From positions 62,001 through 126,000 of IMG/VR virus record IMGVR_UViG_3300028558_000018: a stretch of DNA of 64,000 nucleotides; one strand, given 5' to 3'. Every line of letters begins with the position of its first letter. The first letter of the stretch is position 1. The notes under the pieces were generated by a model. The model did not search any database, was not told where the DNA came from, and worked only from the letters and a program-made list of their open reading frames with translations. The position numbers were made by a program, and so were the translations under genes. This DNA is from a virus. This document shows positions 28,089 through 36,507 of this stretch, piece by piece.

Positions 28089-29017
28089 AATAATTTGCAA
28101 TCTAGATTATATTGAAGATCAAAGTTTTTAACAAATTTACCCATTTGAAAAATCTTCAAAACAATTTCTTCAGCGCGTTCTTTATCTATAAATAAAAATT
28201 GAACATTATTAAACTCTTTGATTATCTCTCTCACATTTCCAAAAACATAATCAGGAGAGACTTTCGCATACCGCGTCTCAAATTGATAATCAAAACCCAA
28301 AGCTTTAGAAAATGGCTTCAGAACAAGCACAACCATATAGTGCCCCGCCTCTTTGCATCGTTCAAATTCACGGCGCAATCTTTGGTAGTCTTTTCCAAAA
28401 GAAGTTACGAAGTCTGAAATTGATTTCTTTTCAATAAATATACCACTATTATATGGTTCGTTTATTGAATAATCACCATATTTTAAAGTTTTTAATTCCG
28501 ATTTTACTTTATTAAATTTGATAATTTGCTGTTCCCTTGTATCAAAATTTACAACAGCTTTATCCAAATTATTATATTCAAATTGCAATTCTTTCGTATA
28601 ATCAAATTGAGCTTTTAATCCCATGTCTTCACAAATTTTGTTATAATCCCCAAATTCTTGAAAAAATTTAATAGTCGGGCATGGCAAAGATTTTAGTTCC
28701 ACCTGATGAAAAGCCTTCCTAACACCCTTTCTCGCGACCCTTTCTTTTAAATAATTTATACCAAATTCCAAGCCTTTCGCCGGATCATTTAGACAATACT
28801 TTTTCATATTGTTTTTGTGGACGAAACAAGTTGAAAAATATTGATTATAATTCTTAAATTCAATTTTCGCCCCCGTTAATAAATCATGGCGCGGATAATA
28901 ATATAGATAATACGCGGCTTGGGTAATTTTTAATTTCCTCAAATGAGAGTTTAGTTCATTTAAATTATTATGAATTGAATTATCTCGTAAACAAACAAAA
29001 TCTTTTGGTGCATTCAT
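28085..29017 (-). CDS. ERCC4-type nuclease
   Basis: 310 residues from the ATG at 29017, which directly follows the upstream stop; a start at 29101 would overlap that gene by 83 bases. Residues about 157-250 show the XPF/MUS81 family core: FDTRE, then KYGDYSI, then FIEKKSISDF, with a following helix RLRREFERCKEAGHYMVVLV. These enzymes cut branched or flapped DNA. The N-terminal 150 residues are not recognised. The position between the terminase subunits suggests a role in packaging, such as trimming branched concatemers, or it may be mobile. Confidence 0.8.
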   Translation of the reverse strand: MNAPKDFVCLRDNSIHNNLNELNSHLRKLKITQAAYYLYYYPRHDLLTGAKIEFKNYNQYFSTCFVHKNNMKKYCLNDPAKGLEFGINYLKERVARKGVRKAFHQVELKSLPCPTIKFFQEFGDYNKICEDMGLKAQFDYTKELQFEYNNLDKAVVNFDTREQQIIKFNKVKSELKTLKYGDYSINEPYNSGIFIEKKSISDFVTSFGKDYQRLRREFERCKEAGHYMVVLVLKPFSKALGFDYQFETRYAKVSPDYVFGNVREIIKEFNNVQFLFIDKERAEEIVLKIFQMGKFVKNFDLQYNLDCKLL

Positions 29018-29018
29018 A

Positions 29019-30131
29019 TTAACCAAATTTAGCACGGTTTTTCCCAAATCCGGCGATAAGCCCCACAACGTCATCCATAGAGGCAAGTTCGTCCACTTCA
29101 AGAGCCTCTAATGTTCGTTGCTTTTGGGCGATAACCGCCAATTGTTTCCGTGACTCCTCGTGTTTAAAGGCTTCAAGAAGATGCAACATAGTCGCATTTT
29201 CTTGTTTGCGCTGATCTTGCCGTTCGTTTCTTGCCCCCACCAAACCTTCTTTCAATTTTTCAACGTGCTTTTTAGATTCTTTTAAGCTCTCTCTCATTTT
29301 AGCTACTTGATCTAAATCCGCGTAATTCAATTTTTTCGCCCCTTCCTCGGTAAGATTTTCATGAATTTTATCGTTATAAAGTTGAATCATTCTATCTAGT
29401 TGTGAGCAATTAACAATCTCCGCGCACAAAGAAATGTAGGAGTCTAATTCCTCTGGAAGTAAGTCGGGCTTATCATAAGTAAATGAAATATATTGACTTT
29501 CCATTAATTCCCTGTCAATATCCTTTACGAATCTATTTTGTTGCTGAATATATCTATAACTGCGAATATAGGTTAATAATGCTGTTAAATTCCTTAATTC
29601 GTCCGGCTTGATATTCTCGGCGTCTAAGAATTTTTTATTCTCCTTTTCTTTGCTCATTACGTAAGTATTAACTCTCGGGATAAGCCTCGCAATAGAAGTC
29701 ACAGGCTTATATTCCACATCACTAACGAGTTTATCTTCAGGAGCTATATAACAAGGATTAATTTCCACCAACGCATTGCACACCGCCCGATACTCGTTAC
29801 TAGCGAAAGTAATATTGATATTGGGCCAAATTAATTTCGCCAACTCCAGAGGCTTCGTGTCTGGATTATTTTTAATCAAAGTCCGCGCATCTTTATCAAT
29901 AAAAGGCAACCCCTTGGCATCTTTACTGGTTTTAATTTTCGCATCTGGATCAACATTATCGACTATCCATTTTTTAACCGCCCGCGCCTCGGCATTATGC
30001 CCATTAAGATTTGGATCGTTAAAAACTCGTTGAGTCAACGTTAATAAATCTAACCTATCCCAATGTTCGCGAATAGTTTGCTCTTGTTCGGGAGAGAACT
30101 TAATATGAGCCGATTTACTTGGTGTAGCCAT
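29019..30131 (-). CDS. Candidate terminase small subunit / DNA-binding protein
   Basis: 370 residues. The N-terminus holds helix-turn-helix-like segments (FSPEQEQTIREHWDRLDLL; EARAVKKWIVDN; DTKPLELAKLIWP). The C-terminal third is a strongly charged coiled coil (KMRESLKESKKHVEKLKEGL). It lies upstream of the nuclease and terminase genes, the usual place of the small subunit. It is longer than most small subunits, so the call is tentative. Confidence 0.5.
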   Translation of the reverse strand: MATPSKSAHIKFSPEQEQTIREHWDRLDLLTLTQRVFNDPNLNGHNAEARAVKKWIVDNVDPDAKIKTSKDAKGLPFIDKDARTLIKNNPDTKPLELAKLIWPNINITFASNEYRAVCNALVEINPCYIAPEDKLVSDVEYKPVTSIARLIPRVNTYVMSKEKENKKFLDAENIKPDELRNLTALLTYIRSYRYIQQQNRFVKDIDRELMESQYISFTYDKPDLLPEELDSYISLCAEIVNCSQLDRMIQLYNDKIHENLTEEGAKKLNYADLDQVAKMRESLKESKKHVEKLKEGLVGARNERQDQRKQENATMLHLLEAFKHEESRKQLAVIAQKQRTLEALEVDELASMDDVVGLIAGFGKNRAKFG

Positions 30132-30133
30132 TT

Positions 30134-30385
30134 TTATTTAATTAAGCCGTGATATCGGGCAGATTTTATAATTTCTGGATGCTCCCACGGCATACAACCG
30201 GAGCTATCATTAATATCGTGCCATTGTTTATCCCCAAAAATCGCAAATGCCTTATATTGGACTTCTCCGCCTCGACGGGAACGTAATAGACAATACCAAT
30301 CCGTTCTATCGGGTCTATATCCCGTTATTTCTTTCCAAACGTAAAAATGGAATTTATCAATAATATATTTCAAACAAAATTTCAT
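30134..30385 (-). CDS. Small hypothetical protein
   Basis: 83 residues, aromatic- and basic-rich (FHFYVWKEITGYRPDRTDWY), ending in HPEIIKSARYHGLIK. No recognised domain. It is spaced 2 bases from both neighbours and is therefore part of the sigma-factor operon. Confidence 0.65.
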   Translation of the reverse strand: MKFCLKYIIDKFHFYVWKEITGYRPDRTDWYCLLRSRRGGEVQYKAFAIFGDKQWHDINDSSGCMPWEHPEIIKSARYHGLIK

Positions 30386-30387
30386 AA

Positions 30388-31065
30388 TTATACTATATCT
30401 TCTTTGGTTAAAATCTTTTTAGCGGCTTCTAAAATAACGTCTTTATAATTCTTGATTTGACGATAGCCGGGTTTTCGCCCTTCTTCATTGGTTTTAAAAT
30501 TCATTTTTTCCGCCACATATTCATCGGTTTGATTTTCAATATATAGCATCTTAAATACTTGATACTGTGAGTGGTTAAGAATCTTTTTAAGTTCAATCTC
30601 CAAAAGCACTTTCGCGCCCTCTATATCAAAGAACTTACTTGAAATATTGCTCACTTCGTCAGTGTGATTCTCAATACTCACCGGAAGTTTAATGTCAAAT
30701 GCATGTTTTTTGCCCTTTGCCCAATTTTTAAACATTGGACACTCACTACATTGTTGATGAGAAGGAGTAAAACGACAAAACGTATCACCTTCATTGCCCG
30801 CGCACTTTACACAAGGTTTGGTTAAATTGGCATAAGAATCTCGAATGATATTGATCAGCGCCCGCGTAATTACTCTATTAACCCAAGGCGCGAAATCTCT
30901 TTGTTGGTCCCATTTAGAGAATTTTTTCCAAATATGGAGCCTAAGAGACTGCGAAACATCCTCAAATTCCAAATGGGTATATTTCCATTTATTGCGCCGC
31001 TTTCTTATTTCTCCATCGATGATTTTAGATAAGTCTTCATAGCGTTTGGGTAAAATGATTTCCAT
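30388..31065 (-). CDS. Phage sigma-70-like factor with cysteine cluster
   Basis: 225 residues. Residues about 8-80 fit sigma region 2 (FEDVSQSLRLHIWKKFSKWD, then FAPWVNRVITRALINIIRDS, the latter like the DNA-melting helix). Residues about 155-222 fit region 4 (LNHSQYQVFKMLYIENQTDE, then RQIKNYKDVILEAAKKIL). Between them lies a cluster C85, C88, C97, C106, C109 that could bind zinc. It would redirect host RNA polymerase to phage promoters, probably late ones, by analogy with other phage sigma factors. Co-encoded with a zinc-ribbon protein. Confidence 0.72.
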   Translation of the reverse strand: MEIILPKRYEDLSKIIDGEIRKRRNKWKYTHLEFEDVSQSLRLHIWKKFSKWDQQRDFAPWVNRVITRALINIIRDSYANLTKPCVKCAGNEGDTFCRFTPSHQQCSECPMFKNWAKGKKHAFDIKLPVSIENHTDEVSNISSKFFDIEGAKVLLEIELKKILNHSQYQVFKMLYIENQTDEYVAEKMNFKTNEEGRKPGYRQIKNYKDVILEAAKKILTKEDIV

Positions 31066-31071
31066 ATAATA

Positions 31072-31542
31072 TTATTCGCCAACATCCGTTGCGATTTGTT
31101 TTCTCATACTTTGTTGAGCGTCGGCGAGAATTTTTTGCACGTCAAATTGCCCACCATTAGAACGTTCGCCCGCTTCTCTATCAACTGGCGCGGTTGCTAA
31201 TTCTTCAAACTTCATCTTGCGAGAGCTACCTTGAATTGATGCTTTGATTTCGAAAACTTCTGGCACAACATAATCTTCATTTTCAATTGGTTCGCCAAAT
31301 TCATCAAACATGGGGCGGCGAGTTCTCGGTTGCTGATAATATTGCGGGACAGACTTCGCTCTGGGGGTCTGTGTTTGGGGCTGAAAAACTTGGGCGGGGG
31401 CATTTGGCGTAATGATTTTCGCCGCGACACCTTTAAATGCCGAATCAAAAGGTTCGCCGCAGTGAGAACAGAATTTGGGTTTCATCCCTTCATAAGAAGT
31501 CGCCTTGGCGCAAGAAGAATTAGAACAGAATAGCTTAGACAT
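31072..31542 (-). CDS. Zinc-ribbon protein beside the sigma factor
   Basis: 156 residues. The N-terminal ribbon has CSNSSCAKA followed by PKFCSHCGEPF, four cysteines suited to one zinc. A Pro/Gln-rich linker (residues 45-75) and an acidic middle follow. It is the first gene of the operon with the sigma-like gene, 6 bases apart. A role as a transcription co-factor is possible but not shown by sequence. Confidence 0.7.
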   Translation of the reverse strand: MSKLFCSNSSCAKATSYEGMKPKFCSHCGEPFDSAFKGVAAKIITPNAPAQVFQPQTQTPRAKSVPQYYQQPRTRRPMFDEFGEPIENEDYVVPEVFEIKASIQGSSRKMKFEELATAPVDREAGERSNGGQFDVQKILADAQQSMRKQIATDVGE

Positions 31543-31601
31543 AATAGAATTGGTTATAAACTATGTTATAGAAATTTCATATAAGCGTCAAAATTAAACG
31601 C

Positions 31602-31640
31602 GAAAAAGGTGTAGCCCAATAATAGAGCTACACCAATTTT
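31602..31640 (-). terminator. Bidirectional rho-independent terminator
   Basis: GGTGTAGC at 31608-31615 and GCTACACC at 31627-31634 form a perfect 8-bp stem with an 11-base loop, with AAAAA before and AATTTT after. It closes the lysis/membrane gene unit upstream of the sigma-factor operon. Confidence 0.88.
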
Positions 31641-31670
31641 GATATAGTGTGAAACTTAACTACTTGATAA

Positions 31671-31844
31671 TTAGAGCTTTTTTACGCCGTCTGAGACAGA
31701 TTTGGCGGCGGAAACCACCGAGCTAGTGACAGATTTTGCGGCGTCTAGCCCCGCGTTGATGCGTTTGGCATTTTTCTTTTCAACGAGAATACCAGCAGCG
31801 AAAGCGGTAGCGAGGGCGAGAACTGAGATAATGAATAGAGTCAT
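31671..31844 (-). CDS. 57-residue membrane-anchored protein
   Basis: A short gene with ATG at 31844 and TAA at 31671. Residues 1-20 form one hydrophobic segment (MTLFIISVLALATAFAAGIL), followed by VEKKNAKR and an amphipathic Ala/Ser/Val helix. The topology resembles YtxH-like small membrane proteins, or a holin or antiholin. GC-rich codon use suggests strong expression. A terminator lies 37 bases downstream. Its neighbour is a lipoprotein with several membrane segments, so a lysis role is possible. Confidence 0.7.
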   Translation of the reverse strand: MTLFIISVLALATAFAAGILVEKKNAKRINAGLDAAKSVTSSVVSAAKSVSDGVKKL

Positions 31845-31915
31845 AGTAATATTGAGTTAAGGTTAAAATGAGATAACCACGATGAAGCTCATTGTGAAAT
31901 GTGACAAAATTGTAA

Positions 31916-32956
31916 TTATAGTGAATCAGTTTTTTTAAGCACGGCATCAATATGATCCATAGCTTTAACATCAGGAACAGTTGACCCGTCTTTCGTATAC
32001 TTAGTTTGCCACTCGCTTAACACGGGTGCGACTTCTTTAAATACTTCAGGTTTATTAACTTTGATATCTTGAATAGCACGGTAAGTATTTGATGCGGCGC
32101 GATTTGCAACAACTATATCATAAGCGACCCAAATAATTAAAATTGTAAACAGAACACACGCAACAGTTGTTATAACCCATTGAGGAATTAACACTATGCC
32201 AATTGCGATTCCCAAACTAACCGCCGCGCCGATGCCGAATTGTTTTTTCAACACGGGGGCAAATATTGCGGCGATGCCAAGAGCGATTCCCACAAAAGTA
32301 AATATTCCAATTAACCACATACGCTCTTTGTTTCTTGCTTCTTTACTTTTTAAGTCTTCGTTTTGCTGAGAGATAATTTTCCCATTGGCGTCATTTAATT
32401 TAGATTGTGCGGCACTAATTTTTTCATCGTTTATTTTCTCAATATCTTGCTTATCTTTAATAACTTGAGTAACTTTTTTAGTTTTTTCATCTAGCAATTT
32501 ATGCGCGGCCCCAGCTTCATCCAGAGTAGCATTTAATCTTTTTTGTAAATCTTCATTAGTTACCTTCGCAATATCCAGTTCTTTTTTTAACAATTCTTGT
32601 TGTTTTAACACTCCATCTACAGAAGGTTTAGGCCCAAATGCAGCGGCGGCAATGACATGAGTAGAAGCAATTTCTACGGGACGACTTTTAATAGTTTCTA
32701 CTTCTAAAGCTATTTGCGCGCCATATAATTCATCAGCATTTTGTTGGAAATTTCCTTCTAATTGTTCCATTTCGGAATCTTTCGCGGCGAGAATTTTTTG
32801 ATTAGCCAATTCTATATCATGTTGTTTCTTTTCAATGACCAAACTTAGTTCTTGCGCGGCTTTTGATTTTTCCACATAGCCCAATTTAGAACTAATAGAG
32901 TTACAACCGGAAAGAAGAACAAAAAAGCTAAATAAGATTATTTTTGATAAATTCAT
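31916..32956 (-). CDS. Lipoprotein with coiled coil and three membrane segments
   Basis: 346 residues. The signal ends in a lipobox LLSGC with C18. Residues 30-205 are a charged coiled coil. Three hydrophobic stretches follow at about 214-233, 241-257 and 260-280, then an 65-residue soluble tail. A lipid anchor at one end and a membrane bundle at the other would let the coil span the periplasm, as spanins do, although standard spanins are much smaller. It sits between a small membrane protein and tail-fibre genes. Confidence 0.65.
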   Translation of the reverse strand: MNLSKIILFSFFVLLSGCNSISSKLGYVEKSKAAQELSLVIEKKQHDIELANQKILAAKDSEMEQLEGNFQQNADELYGAQIALEVETIKSRPVEIASTHVIAAAAFGPKPSVDGVLKQQELLKKELDIAKVTNEDLQKRLNATLDEAGAAHKLLDEKTKKVTQVIKDKQDIEKINDEKISAAQSKLNDANGKIISQQNEDLKSKEARNKERMWLIGIFTFVGIALGIAAIFAPVLKKQFGIGAAVSLGIAIGIVLIPQWVITTVACVLFTILIIWVAYDIVVANRAASNTYRAIQDIKVNKPEVFKEVAPVLSEWQTKYTKDGSTVPDVKAMDHIDAVLKKTDSL

Positions 32957-32967
32957 ATTATCAAATA

Positions 32968-33423
32968 TTAAACAATGGGCTTATCTGGTAAAACAGGTAA
33001 TGCCGTAATATAATTCTCTAAAGTAGGCTCAACTAATCCATTTTCTACCTTCGTGCGAAAATTATCCGCCGCCGTCCATTCCGCAGAACGAGCGTTGAAA
33101 CCAGCGGTTCCCTCGGCGTTAAATCTTGGGTTTAAATCTCCTTTATAAGAAACTAATGAAACTATATCATCGTAGCCCCAAGATTTTGCTAAAGCATCTA
33201 AACGGTTTTGAGAGTAATTTTCGCACGTAATAACTAGCTGTCGCATGAAATCTTCAGATGATTGAACAACGGGGGCGGGCGTCCATCCTGCGGCAAGTTG
33301 AGTAGAAACCCATATTTTAACGTTTTCTTCTGTGCTAGGTTCGTAACCAGAAGGACACAAATTAGCATAAGTTTTTGCTATAAGCGTTTGTGGATTTGGG
33401 TTTTTTTGTATAAAAAGTGGCAT
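32968..33423 (-). CDS. Tail-fibre assembly protein candidate (DUF4376-like)
   Basis: 151 residues from the ATG at 33423. This start has GGAGG eight bases upstream and follows the fibre gene stop; another in-frame ATG at 33450 would overlap the fibre gene. The C-terminal half (LAKSWGYDDIVSLVSY, then FNAEGTAGFNARSAEW) matches the pattern of DUF4376-type proteins often encoded after fibres. It may act as fibre chaperone or distal fibre protein. Confidence 0.65.
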   Translation of the reverse strand: MPLFIQKNPNPQTLIAKTYANLCPSGYEPSTEENVKIWVSTQLAAGWTPAPVVQSSEDFMRQLVITCENYSQNRLDALAKSWGYDDIVSLVSYKGDLNPRFNAEGTAGFNARSAEWTAADNFRTKVENGLVEPTLENYITALPVLPDKPIV

Positions 33424-33427
33424 AGGA

Positions 33428-35215
33428 TTAACCTCCAAGTATAAAGACATTACGGACTATTGATATACGATGTTGTGCAGCATCAGCGCCGTTAGTAATA
33501 TTCAGAACAACGTTATTATCACCATTATTGCCTATAGTTGTGGGCGCTCCGGCTGCTCCGCTCCAAAGAAGTGTGTTAAATTTTCCATAAACCGAAACAT
33601 TCCCACCACTTATTGTCATGTAAGCTCCAGACATATTGACGGTATCAACACCCGTATCAGTTTGTGTGAGTGTTGTTCCGTCGTGGGCAACCACCCACAT
33701 ACGGGCATTTCTAAATTCAAGAACAACACCCCTAGTAGCGGGTTGCCCAAACCCCAGTGGTTTAATTCCTATTCTAAATATACCGTTTGCTGTCTGAAAA
33801 ACGTAATACCAAGAGAAAAATAATGTTATAGGTTTGGTCCAATCAACACCTGAATTAGAACCCGCCCCCGCCACACTTGCATTTGTGAATGAGACAAAGC
33901 TCATTCCCGTTGTGCTCGTAGAATTGGCCGTTGTTCCGCTTTGCAGGTTTATATCGCCCGCAACTCCAGCGCCACACGATGCGGTGCCAGTATTAGTGGG
34001 TGTGGGAAGAAGAAGATCACGAATGCGATATTGCTGTATCAAATCAATGAGCACAAGTGATGTAACAGCTTTGGTGTTATCGGAAAATCCACGGACGTCG
34101 GCTGACGTAGCAAGGCCAGCTACTTCTCCTTGGCTCCCCGTAGTAGCAATAGTATTTACGATTTTAGCAAAACTTACACTTGTAGTATCAATAGTAATCG
34201 CTCCAGTAGTATTAATTTTCCAAGTGGTTCCGCCCCCCGAAGTCCCGCTAGTTATAAAAATATTCGCCCCATAAAACGCTTGCCCAGTGTTGCCACTAGA
34301 ATACCAATTTGGGCGAGTCCAATTACCGGAATTCGTTACCCACGGACCATTTTGCGCTCCGGTTGTTTGGGCGGTAAGTAATACACTATCTATTCCCGTT
34401 CTTGGAGTCGCGCCATCATTAGAAGAAACACCCGAGCGAGAAACAACATTTCCAGTGTATACGCTTAAACAATTGTATGCGCCAAGATAAATTGCGCCGG
34501 AACTAATATTTGAAGCATAAGGAATCGAAGAAATGAACCCGCTAGGATTATTCCCTCCGTAATAGCGAGAGTCCCCGCTTGTTAACGGAATATAACCGCT
34601 AGGATTACTAGATTTTGGATAATATCTTAAATCTGCATTTCCAGTAGAAATCAACCCACTAGAATTAATCAAATTGATTTCACCTTGTAAATAGCCAGAA
34701 GAGGAGGTTAGATCGCCGCTGGAAGAGTAATTATTAGGATTATATGAGGGGTAGAAATTACCCGTTTGAGAAGCTAATAAACGATTATTAATATCATTTT
34801 GTAAATTTCCACTTATTAAACTCAAATCTCCACTGGTTGAATAATGGGAGGGATTATCTTTGGTATAATAATTTCCCGTTTGCCCATTTAATTGAGCGAT
34901 TTCATTTTGCAGCGTTTGCCCCGTTGACTCCAAAGAAGTTACGAGAGCGTAAGGTGTTAAACTCGAAGAACTTATATATCCAGAAGGATTACTACGTAAA
35001 TAATACTCGCCAGTTTGACTATTTAACAAATTAATTTCACTTTGCAAAAATCCACTTGTCCCCGTGCTATTATCAAAATAATATTTTAACGTCGCGGGAT
35101 TTATCGCCGCGTCTTCGATTAATCCAGAAATAACCTCTCCGGAAGTAGCAAAATGGATTACTCCCTCGGCAGTATAACTCGCAGTAGGAATGGGCTGGAA
35201 AATCTTATAGGACAT
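33428..35215 (-). CDS. Tail fibre protein with shared N-terminal anchor and SGDL repeats
   Basis: 595 residues. Residues 1-45 (YKIFQPIPTASYTAEGVIHF, then GEVISG) correspond to the N-terminus of the fibre at 36508, as expected for fibres that bind the same tail site. Residues about 55-235 are a repeat series with NPSGYISSS, SGDLSLISGNLQNDIN and SGDSRYYGGNNPSG units, suggesting a trimeric shaft. The C-terminal 250 residues have a beta-sandwich look (ITLFFSWYYVFQTANGIFRI). Likely a receptor-binding or side fibre. Confidence 0.8.
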   Translation of the reverse strand: MSYKIFQPIPTASYTAEGVIHFATSGEVISGLIEDAAINPATLKYYFDNSTGTSGFLQSEINLLNSQTGEYYLRSNPSGYISSSSLTPYALVTSLESTGQTLQNEIAQLNGQTGNYYTKDNPSHYSTSGDLSLISGNLQNDINNRLLASQTGNFYPSYNPNNYSSSGDLTSSSGYLQGEINLINSSGLISTGNADLRYYPKSSNPSGYIPLTSGDSRYYGGNNPSGFISSIPYASNISSGAIYLGAYNCLSVYTGNVVSRSGVSSNDGATPRTGIDSVLLTAQTTGAQNGPWVTNSGNWTRPNWYSSGNTGQAFYGANIFITSGTSGGGTTWKINTTGAITIDTTSVSFAKIVNTIATTGSQGEVAGLATSADVRGFSDNTKAVTSLVLIDLIQQYRIRDLLLPTPTNTGTASCGAGVAGDINLQSGTTANSTSTTGMSFVSFTNASVAGAGSNSGVDWTKPITLFFSWYYVFQTANGIFRIGIKPLGFGQPATRGVVLEFRNARMWVVAHDGTTLTQTDTGVDTVNMSGAYMTISGGNVSVYGKFNTLLWSGAAGAPTTIGNNGDNNVVLNITNGADAAQHRISIVRNVFILGG

Positions 35216-35298
35216 TGGAGTTGAATATTAATTACCCATTACAGAGCGATAAGGGAAAGGGAAAATAATTGAATAATGTTAAAATTAATATAATAATA

Positions 35299-36504
35299 TT
35301 AATAAGTTGGAAATGATGATAAATCTACTTCGGTAAGCTGGTAGCCTCCACCAAGCGTAGTCATCATCGTGTTGATTGCGGCCTTCTGCGGCGGTAAGTC
35401 GGTGCCAGCTCCTCCACCAGATATTGTCGCAACGGCCAGTAAAATTAACGAGCTATTAATAATAAGAAAAGATGGGCTTCCACTATCTCCACCTATTAAA
35501 AATTCATCAAATTCTAATCTTTTAGAATCAATAGGGGAAACATTATTAGCTAATATATAGCCACTATTTGCCGTATATTGACCGAGCCAATCTTTTATAA
35601 GAGCTTTTTTTTCTTGATCCGTGCTCATTATAGCTACTCGATACTGCGCGCTTTTGAAGTAGTTAGCATAGTTAGCGGGTAAAACTTTTGCGAAATTAAC
35701 ACCTGCGGGAACATCGCTATCTAATACCGCCACGCATAAATCTGGAAAATATGGAACGTAAGCAGGGTGAGTAAGTTTGGCCGTTATAGTGCGAGTTACA
35801 ACCGTATTATCTGTTTTAACGAAACGCATAATTGTGCCCACCTCTGGTTGATAATGAGCCGCGAATAAAACATGCCGAGGACTAATAAGCACACCGGCGA
35901 AATTTGACCCGCCCTGAGAATTCCAAGGACTCATACAAGTTAAATCGATATCATAGGCCCAGCATGAGACGTTGCGCGTGTAAATTGAATTAATATGATC
36001 TTGAGTTGTGTAAATTGGTTTCGCGGAAGATGCCGTTTTCCCTGCTATACGAGAATCAACTTGTGCCGAAGCATGGCTACATGCGCACCCGCTTACCCAT
36101 GATACAAAAGACGTAGTTAGTTGACCACCTCGCGATGCAAAGTTAAGTGAAAATGGGACCGAGCGAACAGACGAAGCCACTGTAATAATAGCTGTGCCAT
36201 CAGAGGCATATTGAATATTTGACCCTGTTACCGTTGCTATCGCTTCATTAGATGACGTTATAGTAACAATTTGTGATTCCGATCTTACATTATTGATAAT
36301 GGATAAATTCCAATTGCGAACTTGAGTCGCCGTTGTATAAGACTGTATTACCGCATCATTTACTGTAGATTGTCCAGTCGAAGTTCCGGATATTTGAACC
36401 CACGAAGGAGTTGGAGTGCTTACATCAAACCAAAATGGATGCAACGAAGCCCCCGTAAACTTGCGCGTCGGTGCGGGGGTTGCCGATCCTCCATTTAGTA
36501 TCAT
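35299..36504 (-). CDS. Trypsin-like serine protease in the fibre cassette
   Basis: 401 residues, no signal peptide. Residues about 40-125 resemble an Ig-like (BIG2-type) domain (VTITSSNEAIATVTG, YASDGTAIITV). Residues 165-390 carry a chymotrypsin-fold triad: H217 in SPRHVLFAAHY, D255 in YFPDLCVAVL, and S341 in GGDSGSPSF. Cysteines at 140, 142, 181 and 190 are unusual for phage structural proteins. It lies 4 bases from the polyglycine fibre gene. It could mature fibres or degrade host surface proteins; the fold call is strong, the role inferred. Confidence 0.82.
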   Translation of the reverse strand: MILNGGSATPAPTRKFTGASLHPFWFDVSTPTPSWVQISGTSTGQSTVNDAVIQSYTTATQVRNWNLSIINNVRSESQIVTITSSNEAIATVTGSNIQYASDGTAIITVASSVRSVPFSLNFASRGGQLTTSFVSWVSGCACSHASAQVDSRIAGKTASSAKPIYTTQDHINSIYTRNVSCWAYDIDLTCMSPWNSQGGSNFAGVLISPRHVLFAAHYQPEVGTIMRFVKTDNTVVTRTITAKLTHPAYVPYFPDLCVAVLDSDVPAGVNFAKVLPANYANYFKSAQYRVAIMSTDQEKKALIKDWLGQYTANSGYILANNVSPIDSKRLEFDEFLIGGDSGSPSFLIINSSLILLAVATISGGGAGTDLPPQKAAINTMMTTLGGGYQLTEVDLSSFPTY

Positions 36505-36507
36505 AAT

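Noticed and set aside
28085-29101. Longer start for the ERCC4-type nuclease at 29101
   Set aside because: It would overlap the upstream gene by 83 bases; the ATG at 29017 directly follows that gene's stop and has the usual context.
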